From contig JADGEO010000001.1 in NCBI GenBank assembly GCA_016744335.1, positions 124,001 to 188,000 of the forward strand: 64,000 nucleotides of DNA, in the 5' to 3' direction. The notes beneath the pieces were generated by a model. That model saw nothing but the letters and a program-made list of their open reading frames with translations. It was not told the origin of the DNA and searched no databases. This DNA comes from Anaerolineales bacterium. Its GTDB lineage: Bacteria; Chloroflexota; Anaerolineae; Anaerolineales; Villigracilaceae. A program made the translations under genes and the position numbers. This document shows, piece by piece, positions 46,862-54,668 of the stretch (the stretch's first letter is position 1; the number at the start of each line of letters is the position of its first letter).

Positions 46862-46924
46862 AAAGGTATCGTTTCGAAAAAGAAGCAGTTGTTGCTGGGG
46901 GTGTTGGGGTTGCTAGAGCGTTAG
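46862..46924 (+). pseudogene. Orphan 3' fragment of ppaC (direct repeat copy 2)
   Basis: Encodes KGIVSKKKQLLLGVLGLLER and a stop, against KGVVSRKKQLLPGVLGLLER in ppaC. Of ten base changes, about half are silent and most of the rest conservative, so this segment seems to have diverged as coding sequence before it became an orphan. Confidence 0.75.
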
Positions 46925-47062
46925 AATGTTGGAAGGTTTGAAGGTCATTCGTTCATTCGCGAACATTCGCATTGAGAAAATACAGATACATTTTTTTACC
47001 CATGATGCGTAAAAACGTGAGATACGCCACCTAGAAACTTGCCATATAAAAACGGAGAAAAT

Positions 47063-47404
47063 ATGATACATACAATTAAAAAACCAGCTACATCTTTCCA
47101 AATTCAAGATATGCTTCAACAATATGAAATTATGCTCAAGTTAGTCGTAGATATTCGTCAACGAATTCTATCGGGTGGTGGAGAAATGCACGCAGATAAC
47201 GAAAAACAATTATTGGGCATGGAGGGCAGTGAACAAGACGATCTTTGGGGTGCAAACTGGTACCCAGATGAAGAACGAATTGAATTTGAATCATTAATTA
47301 ATATCCGTCCACGTCTGGGGAATCGAAGTATTATCATTCAAGACCAAAATTTGCGTGAAGAAGTTGAATCGATAACTCGTGAACTTTTAGGAGGCTTAAA
47401 ATGA
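47063..47404 (+). CDS. DUF5674-family protein
   Basis: 113 residues from the ATG at 47063 with GGAG 6 bases upstream. The family signature is present: IMLKLVVDIRQRILSGGGEMHADNE (read in parts), GSEQDDLWGANWYP and ESLINIRPRLGNRS. DUF5674 proteins are small, sporadic and of unknown function. The second gene overlaps its stop by ATGA, a TA-like arrangement. Confidence 0.75.
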   Translation: MIHTIKKPATSFQIQDMLQQYEIMLKLVVDIRQRILSGGGEMHADNEKQLLGMEGSEQDDLWGANWYPDEERIEFESLINIRPRLGNRSIIIQDQNLREEVESITRELLGGLK

Positions 47405-47748
47405 TAAAAAACAAAGAAAAACTTAAAGAACGCTTCCTGCGCGACCCTCTCCCCCGCCGTTTGGGCGCATTATCTGCAACACTAGCACGAATTTCATCCT
47501 CCGCCAGAAACTCAAATAATCCCGAAGTCGTTACTGACTTGCTAGATGAAGCCAAATACCTCATAGAATGGACAGCCGCAGAAGCTGAAATTGAAACAGC
47601 CGCAGAATTGGTCAAAATGCAAAGATTAATCACATTATGGCTAAGCGCGTGGCATGAAAATAACAAAAGTCATAGCCAACGAGTTTTGCTATCTGTGCAG
47701 GCTAAAAATTGGTCAGACCAAGCAATAGATTTTTCAGGATTACTATAG
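47401..47748 (+). CDS. Unknown helical partner of the DUF5674 protein
   Basis: 115 residues, mostly helical (RRLGALSATLARISSSARN, VVTDLLDEAKYLIEWTAAEAEIETAAEL in parts, RLITLWLSAWHENNKS). I do not recognise the family. The ATGA overlap with the DUF5674 gene and matching size point to a two-gene functional unit. Confidence 0.6.
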   Translation: MIKNKEKLKERFLRDPLPRRLGALSATLARISSSARNSNNPEVVTDLLDEAKYLIEWTAAEAEIETAAELVKMQRLITLWLSAWHENNKSHSQRVLLSVQAKNWSDQAIDFSGLL

Positions 47749-47829
47749 TGCCATTTTTTTCAGAAATTCTTCATTGTCAACAAAGCACCAGAATTGAAAG
47801 GTTGAACATCACCCATACGGAGCAAGCAC

Positions 47830-48336
47830 ATGTCATTTTGGCGAAATTATTATCATCTCACATGGGCAACAAAAAATAGGCAACCGCTCATAAAAATATC
47901 TTTTGAAGCACAGCTTTATGCGTATATGGTCAAAAAAGTAGCTGAATTAGGTGCCTTTGTCTATGAAATCAACGGCATGGAAGATCATAGTCATATCGCT
48001 CTCACAATTCCCCCAAAACAAAGTGTGGCGGATATTGTAAAGTTTGTAAAAGGCTCCAGCTCCCATTATGTCAACCACGTCATTCGCCCTAGTGAACATT
48101 TTAGCTGGCAACGTGGCTATGGTTGTCTGACAGTGGGAGAAAAACAATTACAAATCGCCGTGAATTATGTCAAAAACCAGAAAAACCATCACACTGCACA
48201 AAGCACAAATGCTTGGATCGAACGATATGCGGAAGAAGATGAAGGACCAGCAGCTTTTGACGCACGCGCTGATGAAGCCAAGTTTATACGCGATGAAAGA
48301 GCAAGTTATGATATTTTAGGTGAGTTTCCTTTTTAA
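47830..48336 (+). CDS. REP-associated tyrosine transposase (IS200/Y1 family, RAYT)
   Basis: 168 residues of the Y1 HUH transposase fold: YHLTWATKNRQPL at the start, EINGMEDHSHIALTIPP with the HxH metal site, FVKGSSSHYVN, SWQRGYGCLTVG and the nucleophile region IAVNYVKNQKNHH. It is single-copy in the window, has no TnpB partner, and is followed by two REP-like palindromic direct repeats, as is usual for RAYTs. It looks intact. Confidence 0.88.
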   Translation: MSFWRNYYHLTWATKNRQPLIKISFEAQLYAYMVKKVAELGAFVYEINGMEDHSHIALTIPPKQSVADIVKFVKGSSSHYVNHVIRPSEHFSWQRGYGCLTVGEKQLQIAVNYVKNQKNHHTAQSTNAWIERYAEEDEGPAAFDARADEAKFIRDERASYDILGEFPF

Positions 48337-48342
48337 CCCCCT

Positions 48343-48401
48343 GAAAAACAACCCGCTTCAACGGGTTTTGAATATCAGCCTATGAATTCATTCATGGTAT
48401 T
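48343..48401 (+). repeat. REP-like unit 1 behind the RAYT gene
   Basis: AACCCGCTTCAACGGGTTTT hairpin followed by a TATCAGCC(T/C)ATGAA block. Direct repeat of 48472-48530. Confidence 0.75.
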
Positions 48402-48471
48402 GTAAAATCCGAATGAAATGACAACCGAATGAATTCGGTGTCTGCAATACAAAACGTGCTAAAGCACGTTA

Positions 48472-48530
48472 GAAAACACCCCGCTTTAACGGGTTTTAGG
48501 TATCAGCCCATGAACACATTCATGAGGATT
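48472..48530 (+). repeat. REP-like unit 2 behind the RAYT gene
   Basis: CCCCGCTTTAACGGGTTTT hairpin with the same TATCAGCCCATGAA continuation as unit 1. An AACGTGCT/AGCACGTT hairpin lies between the two units. Confidence 0.75.
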
Positions 48531-48549
48531 TATCTCAAAAGAAACTTAT

Positions 48550-49023
48550 ATGCCTACAGATCACGACTACATGCTCCACACCCTCAGGTTAGCAAAATCT
48601 GCTGAAGAAGCAGGCAACCTGCCCATTGGCGCGCTCATCGTTTTAGATGGTCAAGTCATTGCCGAGGGGAAAAATAGGCTCTGGTTTCCCACGCCCAACC
48701 CCGGTCGTCATGCTGAAATTGACGCACTGGCTAATGTTGACCCCGCCCTTTGGACACGAGCCAAAGAAATGACGCTTTACACCACGCTTGAACCCTGCCT
48801 AATGTGCCTAAGCACAATTCTCTTGCACCATATAGGGCGCGTGGTCTATGGGGCAAAAGATCCACGCGGAGGTGCACTCTGCACAGTTGGGCATATGCCC
48901 GCACCCTTTGAACATTTTTATAAAAAGATGGAGATAAGCGGTCCCGCACTACCAGAAGAATGCGACGAGTTATTCCATAAAATGGTCCATATAATTGAAG
49001 CACGTATAAAGAAGGAAAAATGA
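48550..49023 (+). CDS. Nucleoside/nucleobase deaminase (CDA fold)
   Basis: The 157-residue zinc deaminase has GNLPIGALIVLDG, the HAE motif in GRHAEIDAL and PCLMC in TLEPCLMCLSTILL. This is the TadA/guanine-deaminase branch. It overlaps the XdhC-like gene by 4 bases, which favours purine metabolism (such as guanine deamination to xanthine) over tRNA editing. Exact substrate cannot be read from sequence. Confidence 0.85.
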   Translation: MPTDHDYMLHTLRLAKSAEEAGNLPIGALIVLDGQVIAEGKNRLWFPTPNPGRHAEIDALANVDPALWTRAKEMTLYTTLEPCLMCLSTILLHHIGRVVYGAKDPRGGALCTVGHMPAPFEHFYKKMEISGPALPEECDELFHKMVHIIEARIKKEK

Positions 49024-49811
49024 AAACAATCTACCAAGCACTCGCAGAAATTGAAGAAAAAGGACAGGTCGCCGCATTAGCGACCATTGTCCGCAGTCAC
49101 GGCTCTGTTCCCCGTCAGGGAACGAGCAAAATGCTCACTTATGCTGATGGCAAGACACTCGGCACAGTCGGCGGTGGCGAGCTGGAAAGACGCGTCCGCG
49201 CTGCGGCAATGGAATCTATGCAAGATGGTGAAGCGCGCTATCTCACCTACGAAATGAACAATCCTACTGAAGGTGATGCAGGCATTTGCGGCGGCACAGT
49301 GGAGGTCTACGTAGAGCCGATGTTGCCAAAACCAACGCTTTTATTAATTGGTGCAGGGCATGTGGGAAAAGCGGTGGTGCACCTCTCCAAATGGCTCGAT
49401 TTTCACGTTGTGATTGTAGAAGATAACGCCGAATTTTGCACACCAGAGCATATCCCCGGTGGAGATGAGTATTTGGCAATAGCAATGGAAGAAATTACCA
49501 ACCACGTGCAAATCAACACACAAACTTTCATCGTCATGGCAACACGGGGGGCAGATGTAGATGCGCTCGCTTTGCCCGATTTGCTAAAAAGCACCGCCGC
49601 GTATATTGGCGTGATAGGGTCAAGAAAACGCTGGTTAGAGGCAAGCAAGTTGACACGCGCACGTGGCGTAGATGAAGATGAACTGAAACGCGTCCACTCT
49701 CCCATCGGTCTAGAAATCGAAGCAGAAACACCAGAAGAAATCGCCGTCAGTATTATGGCAGAAGTTTTGATGATAAGGCATGGTGGGACGGGCAAACAGA
49801 TGAGTATTTAA
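49020..49811 (+). CDS. XdhC/CoxI-family molybdenum-enzyme maturation factor
   Basis: 263 residues. The N-terminal XdhC_CoxI part has ATIVRSHGSVPRQGTSKML and GTVGGGELERRV. The C-terminal Rossmann domain has LLIGAGHVGKAVVHLS, MATRGADVDALALPDLL and YIGVIGSRKRW. XdhC binds sulfurated molybdenum cofactor and inserts it in xanthine dehydrogenase. No xdhA/B is in the window. The ATGA overlap with a deaminase supports purine breakdown. Confidence 0.9.
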   Translation: MKTIYQALAEIEEKGQVAALATIVRSHGSVPRQGTSKMLTYADGKTLGTVGGGELERRVRAAAMESMQDGEARYLTYEMNNPTEGDAGICGGTVEVYVEPMLPKPTLLLIGAGHVGKAVVHLSKWLDFHVVIVEDNAEFCTPEHIPGGDEYLAIAMEEITNHVQINTQTFIVMATRGADVDALALPDLLKSTAAYIGVIGSRKRWLEASKLTRARGVDEDELKRVHSPIGLEIEAETPEEIAVSIMAEVLMIRHGGTGKQMSI

Positions 49812-49820
49812 GGGGCAAAT

Positions 49821-49867
49821 GGTTGGGATACTACAAAAGTCTCTAAGACTTTTGTAGTATCCCAACC
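49821..49867. terminator. Perfect 22-bp hairpin after xdhC-like gene
   Basis: Bases 49821-49842 are exactly complementary to 49846-49867 with a 3-base loop. There is no long U run, so it could equally be a repeat-derived hairpin. Confidence 0.5.
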
Positions 49868-49926
49868 ACATAAAAAATACGCTATAATTAGAGCGTTATT
49901 GTCGCTTATAGATAAGGAGTAAAAAA

Positions 49927-50979
49927 ATGGCTCGAATTTTTGATGTTATTGAATATCCCGATGAAATGAAAAATGAAATCGTGCATCGCTTCCCCGAACG
50001 CGGGATTGGCGACTATCGAGTTGGCTCGCAAGTCATTGTACGTGAATCTCAAAATGCAGTTTTCTTCCGCGATGGACATGCACTTGATAAGTTCGGACCT
50101 GGGCGGCACACCATAGCCACTGCCAATATCCCCATGGTTACAAACCTCATCGGGAAAGCCTTCAACAACCGCACACCATTTACGGCTGAGGTCTATTATG
50201 TCTCAATGAAAGAGTTCGCCGACCTAAAATGGGGCACACCGCAACCCATTATCGTTCGCAACCCCGGCGTTGGTTTGGGTGTGGCTCTTTTACAAGGCTT
50301 TGGCTCCTACTCCATCGAAGTTAGCGACCCGCAACAATTTGTAACCCAAATTGTAGGCTCAGACAGCTCTTATATGATGGACGATATTGACGACCGTCTG
50401 CGCAATATGTTGCTCTCTAAATTTGCCGATTTACTCGGCGAAACAGGCGCAAAAAGCAATGTGCTAGAGATGATTGGTCTCACCGAAGAACTCGGCGCAG
50501 GCGTGCGTGCCAAAGCCGCCCCCGATTTTGCCGCACTAGGCTTAACACTCAAATCTTTCTATATTGGTAGCCTAAAACCCTCCTCCAAATCGGCACAAGA
50601 ACTACGCGATATGGGTATGCTCGATATGAACGTTTACACTCAACTCCAAGCCGCAGACGCCATGCGCGATGCCGCAAATAACGAAGGTGGCGGGGCTGGT
50701 CTCACAGCGGGTATCGGTGCTGGTATGGGCATTGGCAATCTCATGCAAAACGCCACATCTGGTGGCATGCAACAGCAACGTGCGCCCCAACAAGCCGCTC
50801 CTGCCGCAGCTGCTGGTGGTATGCCCTCTGTAATGACCCCCGCAGATGTCGCTGGTATACTAAAAGTCTCCCAAGAAGATGTCATGGCGGCTATCACCGC
50901 TGGCGATCTAAAAGCAAAAAAACTCGGCAATGCCTATAGAATCAGCAAGGCATCGTTAGAGAGATTCTTAAACGAGTAA
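49927..50979 (+). CDS. SPFH-domain protein with C-terminal excisionase-type HTH
   Basis: 350 residues. The SPFH/virion-core-like region (about 1-245) has FDVIEYPDEMKNEIVHRFPE, VGSQVIVRESQNAVFFRDG and FAALGLTLKSFYIGSLKP. A Gly/Ala/Gln linker (about 245-300) then leads to an HTH_17-like segment (about 300-350): MTPADVAGILKVSQEDVMAAI, GDLKAKKLGNAYRISKASLERF. SPFH proteins assemble on membranes, and YdjI-like members sequester or degrade damaged proteins. A DNA-binding-type domain at the end is unusual here. SD AAGGAG; terminator at 51004. Confidence 0.85.
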   Translation: MARIFDVIEYPDEMKNEIVHRFPERGIGDYRVGSQVIVRESQNAVFFRDGHALDKFGPGRHTIATANIPMVTNLIGKAFNNRTPFTAEVYYVSMKEFADLKWGTPQPIIVRNPGVGLGVALLQGFGSYSIEVSDPQQFVTQIVGSDSSYMMDDIDDRLRNMLLSKFADLLGETGAKSNVLEMIGLTEELGAGVRAKAAPDFAALGLTLKSFYIGSLKPSSKSAQELRDMGMLDMNVYTQLQAADAMRDAANNEGGGAGLTAGIGAGMGIGNLMQNATSGGMQQQRAPQQAAPAAAAGGMPSVMTPADVAGILKVSQEDVMAAITAGDLKAKKLGNAYRISKASLERFLNE

Positions 50980-51003
50980 TACAAGTTAGAAAGTTTAAAG
51001 TTG

Positions 51004-51037
51004 AAGGTCGTTCTCGATTATTGAGAACGACCTTTTT
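51004..51037 (+). terminator. Terminator of the SPFH gene
   Basis: AAGGTCGTTCTC (51004-51015) pairs with GAGAACGACCTT (51023-51034), followed by T residues. Confidence 0.85.
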
Positions 51038-51043
51038 TCTTGG

Positions 51044-51090
51044 GGATGAAGAACCGCTTCACGCGCGTTTTGGGCTTGAGTACCCTCAAC
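51044..51090 (+). repeat. Solo end of the MITE-like GGATGAAG family
   Basis: GGATGAAGAACCGCTTCACG continuing CGCGTTTTGGGCTTGAGT, nearly identical to the left end of 60225-60380. No matching right end was found. Confidence 0.6.
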
Positions 51091-51170
51091 AAACATTTTT
51101 AAGTGTGAGCTTTTTGCCCCCCCCATGCTCTAGCCCCCTTTTCCTCAACAGGCTCAGGACACCGCCTAGC

Positions 51171-51255
51171 CTTCCCCCGAAGGGGGAAGAAACATGTCTC
51201 ACAGAGACACATTCTCCCCCTTCGGGGGAGATGTCCGAAGGACAGAGGGGGCAAG
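51171..51255. repeat. CCCCCGAAGGGGG / CCCCCTTCGGGGG repeat element
   Basis: Two strong hairpins (51171-51189 and 51214-51229) and the tail GATGTCCGAAGGACAGAGGG. The same arrangement is embedded in the recQ fusion at 38775-38945. Together with 51044-51090 it fills the 382-base gap after the SPFH gene. Confidence 0.7.
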
Positions 51256-51361
51256 CATCAGCCAGTTTTAGCCACTCCCCAGCAAAATAGCCTTATTCAA
51301 AAAGTCTATTTTTTCTCGCCCCCATTATTTTTCTCGCCCCCATTATTTTTATTTACGCCCG

Positions 51362-51453
51362 TTATTTTTTTTCACGCCCGTTATTTTTTTCACGCCCGTT
51401 ATTTTTTTCACGCCCGTTATTTTTTTCACGCCCGTTATTTTTTTCACGCCGAG
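51362..51453 (-). repeat. 18-bp minisatellite encoding REKNNG repeats
   Basis: About five tandem units of CGTGAAAAAAATAACGGG on the minus strand, plus degenerate units beyond to about 51312. Each unit holds an A7 tract; the last coding copy has A8, which shifts frame into a stop. Confidence 0.85.
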
Positions 51454-51955
51454 TCAATTGAAATTTAATTTCATCCAAAATTGGGTATAAAGGATATAAA
51501 TCAATCCTATACCCCTTCCCGGCAACATCTTGCATCAATTTTGCCGCATGGCGTAAATTTTCACGGTTATAATTAAGGGGCAGAGCAAGAAGCTCTTCAA
51601 AAGCAGGGCTAAATTTTCTCGGATGAATTTCTTTATAAAAACTATGCTCTACTTGCCAAGCATCCAACTCACCATAAACAGAGAAAGCGATCGAAGTCCC
51701 TTGTTTAAGATGGTGTACTTCATGGACCAACAAACTCAATAGTTTTGGGTCATCTAAATCGGTATCGGTTGAATAATGGCGCGTATTCAAAGTAATATGA
51801 TTAAATAAAAACCATCGCGCCCCAGTGCTTTCTGAATACTTCTTAAAATTCAACTTCACATTATGTTGCAAAATATAATCTACAGATTCTTTTCCTAAAT
51901 CCCCTTTTTCTGCCAACTTTCTGAGAACAGCACTTTCCCATGCTTGATTTGCCAT
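51362..51955 (-). CDS. Small zincin-like protein with repeat tail
   Basis: 197 residues. H78-E-V-H-H82 in LLSLLVHEVHHLKQG gives the HExxH zinc-protease motif; the preceding WFLFNHITLN and following GELDAWQVEHSFYKEI complete a compact domain to about residue 165. The tail is REKNNG repeated, encoded by a minisatellite, and ends by a frameshift in an A8 tract. No signal peptide. Family not recognised. Function as a peptidase is inferred only from HExxH. Confidence 0.65.
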   Translation of the reverse strand: MANQAWESAVLRKLAEKGDLGKESVDYILQHNVKLNFKKYSESTGARWFLFNHITLNTRHYSTDTDLDDPKLLSLLVHEVHHLKQGTSIAFSVYGELDAWQVEHSFYKEIHPRKFSPAFEELLALPLNYNRENLRHAAKLMQDVAGKGYRIDLYPLYPILDEIKFQLTRREKNNGREKNNGREKNNGREKNNGREKK

Positions 51956-52205
51956 TTTGATAGACCTTGAGAGTTCATTCGATTAGAATTAGGGTATCTA
52001 GCCACTCGGCACTTTAATTAAACCTTTTCTCAAATCTCACGCAAAATCGCGAGGCCACTAAGAAAAACTTAAAAGCTTTGCGTCTTGGCATTATTAGAGT
52101 AGCGATTTTTACGTGATGTGAAAGAGGTGATTTATGAAACTATCAGATACCATATTAAAGTATAACGTAAAAATCTGAGACACAAATATCTAAAAAGGAA
52201 AGCCC

Positions 52206-53357
52206 ATGCGAAAAATCGCAATTATTGGCATCGGACAAACAAAAGTACACGAACATTGGAATCTCTCTATCCGCGAACTGGCAGGAAAAGCAATTTTTGC
52301 CGCACAAAAAGATGCGGGGCGCAAAAACTTTGATGCGCTCTTCGTTGGCAATATGCTTTCAGGATTAATAGACCAGCAAAACAACCTCGGTGCCGTAATC
52401 GCCGACTGGGTTGGCTTTAAAGGGGAGGCGGTCAAAATAGAAACCGCTTGCTCTTCGGGCGCATCTGCTTTTAGAGCAGGGATGATGGCTGTTGCCTCTG
52501 GTGAAATCGATTCAGCAATGGTCGTTGGGGTAGAGAAAATGACCGATGCCGCTCCTAACGATATTACCTCTGCATTGGCTACTGCGGCAGATTCAGATTG
52601 GGAACTTGAGCAAGGCGTTTCTTTTGTGGGGCTAAATGCACTCATTATGCGCCGTTATATGCACGAGTATGGCTGGCAACATGAAGATTTTGCGCCTTTT
52701 TCACTTAATTCTCATGCTAATGCCGCGCATAATCCGCACGCTCGCCTGCCTTTTGCTATTAGCGAAAAACAATATAAAAATTCAGCTATGATTGCCGCCC
52801 CCATTAACTTAATGGATGCTTCACCCACTGGCGATGGTGCGGCAAGTGCCTTAATTGTGCCTTTAGAGAGCGTTCACAACAATAAACGTGCGGTAGAAAT
52901 TGTAGGAAGTGGTGCGGCAACCGATACGCTTAGCGTCCACTCACGCAAGATGCCGCTATTTTTGCAAGCCGCATATCTTTCAGCTAAATACGCATATGCT
53001 CAAGCAGGAAATGCACCCGAAGATATAGATTTTTTTGAGTTACACGATGCCTTTTCAATTATGGCGGCACTCTCGTTAGAAGCCTGCGGCTTTGCAGAAA
53101 AAGGTCAGGGACCGAGGCTCGGTTTGAGTGGGGCAATCAAGTTGAAACACGGAGGAATCCCGATTTGCACACGGGGCGGGCTGAAAGCGCGCGGGCATCC
53201 CGTAGGTGCAACGGGCATGTATCAAATAATCGAATCTGTCCAACAATTACGTGGGGAGTGTGGGGAAGCCCAAGTTCAGGGTGCAAAAATTGGGATGGCG
53301 CAAAATATAGGTGGCTCTGGCGCAAGTATTATTACGCATATCCTTAAAATTTCATAA
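52206..53357 (+). CDS. Thiolase-family protein (archaeal/SCP-x type acetyl-CoA acetyltransferase)
   Basis: 383 residues. It has KIAIIGIGQTKV at the start, the acyl-binding Cys in ETACSSGASAFRAG, VGVEKMTD, LMDASPTGDGAASALIV, ELHDAFSIMAAL and the His-containing GGLKARGHPVGATG. These match non-decarboxylating thiolases of the archaeal acetoacetyl-CoA type, which normally work with a DUF35 Zn-ribbon/OB partner and HMG-CoA synthase. Neither is adjacent. The SD is AAGGAAA. Confidence 0.9.
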   Translation: MRKIAIIGIGQTKVHEHWNLSIRELAGKAIFAAQKDAGRKNFDALFVGNMLSGLIDQQNNLGAVIADWVGFKGEAVKIETACSSGASAFRAGMMAVASGEIDSAMVVGVEKMTDAAPNDITSALATAADSDWELEQGVSFVGLNALIMRRYMHEYGWQHEDFAPFSLNSHANAAHNPHARLPFAISEKQYKNSAMIAAPINLMDASPTGDGAASALIVPLESVHNNKRAVEIVGSGAATDTLSVHSRKMPLFLQAAYLSAKYAYAQAGNAPEDIDFFELHDAFSIMAALSLEACGFAEKGQGPRLGLSGAIKLKHGGIPICTRGGLKARGHPVGATGMYQIIESVQQLRGECGEAQVQGAKIGMAQNIGGSGASIITHILKIS

Positions 53358-53363
53358 GAATCA

Positions 53364-53392
53364 TTGCAAGTGTATTCAATTTCATCTATACT
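53364..53392 (+). promoter_or_regulatory. Sigma70-type promoter of the PilZ gene
   Basis: TTGCAA (53364-53369), a 17-base spacer and TATACT (53387-53392), 30 bases before the GTG start. Confidence 0.65.
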
Positions 53393-53421
53393 GTTAATAT
53401 AAATAAGAGAGGAGGTTGCTA

Positions 53422-53820
53422 GTGGTAAATAAAAGAATTGAACGAAGAAAAGATTTTTCTTATTATATGCAATTATCTGATGCGACAACTAGAGAGCTAA
53501 TTGGGCACTTAGCCGATATTAGCACGGGTGGATTTAAGTTGGATAGCGTTTCCCCAATTCCTATTGAAAAAGAATTCCGCTTTCATCTTGAGCTAACAGC
53601 AGATGTGGCAGAGAAACCTTTTATGGTTTTTAGCGCGCAGAGCAAATGGTCGCAGGCTGACCCCATTGACCCCTTTGTTTATAATACTGGTTTTCATTTG
53701 ATTAAAATACACCCTACAGATCGTGATATTTTTATTCGTGTTTTACAAAAATACGGGAAAACTCAACAAAAAACAGGCGGGACAGGCTCACTCTCGCACC
53801 GTAGTAATCAATGGCTATAA
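53422..53820 (+). CDS. PilZ-domain protein
   Basis: 132 residues from the GTG at 53422, chosen because GGAGG lies 6 bases upstream. The PilZ motifs are RIERRKDF (RxxxR type) near the start and ADISTGGFKL (D/N-x-S-x-x-G). It is therefore a probable c-di-GMP receptor, acting alone without an output domain. No c-di-GMP enzyme is nearby. Confidence 0.85.
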   Translation: MVNKRIERRKDFSYYMQLSDATTRELIGHLADISTGGFKLDSVSPIPIEKEFRFHLELTADVAEKPFMVFSAQSKWSQADPIDPFVYNTGFHLIKIHPTDRDIFIRVLQKYGKTQQKTGGTGSLSHRSNQWL

Positions 53821-53840
53821 TAAAAAAAATCAAGAAGAGC

Positions 53841-53876
53841 AATAAAAAAAGCCCCTTTTGTGGGCTTTTTTTATTG
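53841..53876 (+). terminator. Terminator of the PilZ gene
   Basis: AAAAAAAGCCC (53844-53854) pairs with GGGCTTTTTTT (53862-53872). Confidence 0.85.
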
Positions 53877-53902
53877 CCATCATCCAAAAAATAACCTACA
53901 AT
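53874..53902 (+). promoter_or_regulatory. Promoter of the plsC-like gene (leaderless)
   Basis: TTGCCA (53874-53879), a 17-base spacer, TACAAT (53897-53902), then 6 bases to the ATG. Confidence 0.6.
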
Positions 53903-53908
53903 TGGCAG

Positions 53909-54577
53909 ATGCTTAAATCTACTATTCGTACTTTAATTCGTGCTCTACTTAAAATGGTTGCCAAAGTAGAGATTAAAAATATAGAAAACCTGCGAGAATC
54001 GGGGAGTTATATTTTCGCTAGCAATCATCTTGGGATTTTAGATGCACTACTCGTTTTTCATTCTCTCGAACGCTGGGATTTTTTCATTCCGGTTGCTGAA
54101 AAATGGGGAGAAAGTGCTTTTTTGAGTTGGTTGGGAAAACATCTAAATGCTATTTTTATCGACCGCTATAATCCTGATATTCGCGCCCTGCGAGCAATTT
54201 TAAGGCGTATGGATAAAGGTGAAGTACTCATTATTGCCCCAGAGGGGACACGCAGTAAAACAGAAACGATGGCTAAGGGAAAACCAGGCGTGGGCTATTT
54301 GGCGGCAAAATCGCAATTTCCCGTTATCCCTGTTGCAGTGGTGGGCACAGAAGATCGCATTTTTATAAGCAATCTGAAACGATTTAAACGCACAAAAATA
54401 ACAGTGACAATTGGCAAGGCTTTTACTTTGCCCCCTCTGCCTCGCAAAGATAAGGATAAGGTATTAGAAGAATATACCGACGAGATTATGTGCCAAATAG
54501 CGGTTATGTTGCCAGAAAAATACAGAGGGGTTTATGCTGAGCACCCACGATTGAAGCAATTAGAAAAGGCTCTTTAG
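53909..54577 (+). CDS. 1-acyl-glycerol-3-phosphate acyltransferase (PlsC family)
   Basis: 222 residues from the ATG at 53909; the in-frame start at 53858 falls inside the previous terminator. The acyltransferase motifs are NHLGILDALL (the H-x4-D pair), FIDRYNPD and APEGTRSKTE. It adds the second acyl chain in phospholipid synthesis at the membrane. A promoter whose -10 ends 6 bases before the ATG predicts a leaderless mRNA. Confidence 0.9.
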   Translation: MLKSTIRTLIRALLKMVAKVEIKNIENLRESGSYIFASNHLGILDALLVFHSLERWDFFIPVAEKWGESAFLSWLGKHLNAIFIDRYNPDIRALRAILRRMDKGEVLIIAPEGTRSKTETMAKGKPGVGYLAAKSQFPVIPVAVVGTEDRIFISNLKRFKRTKITVTIGKAFTLPPLPRKDKDKVLEEYTDEIMCQIAVMLPEKYRGVYAEHPRLKQLEKAL

Positions 54578-54668
54578 GATTTTGAGATAACGTGCGAGTA
54601 AGTCATAAAACTATCCACAGATTTTGCAGATTTTTTTCTCACTGTCCCGAAGAGCCATTCCTTATACT

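Noticed and set aside
46862..46924. Simple target-site duplication by a transposon
   Set aside because: The copies differ at 10 of 63 bases with many silent changes, and no transposase lies inside, so a recent transposition duplication does not fit.
51312..51453. Tandem repeat as a possible CRISPR array
   Set aside because: Units are 18 bp, contiguous without spacers, and in frame with a protein tail; it is a minisatellite.
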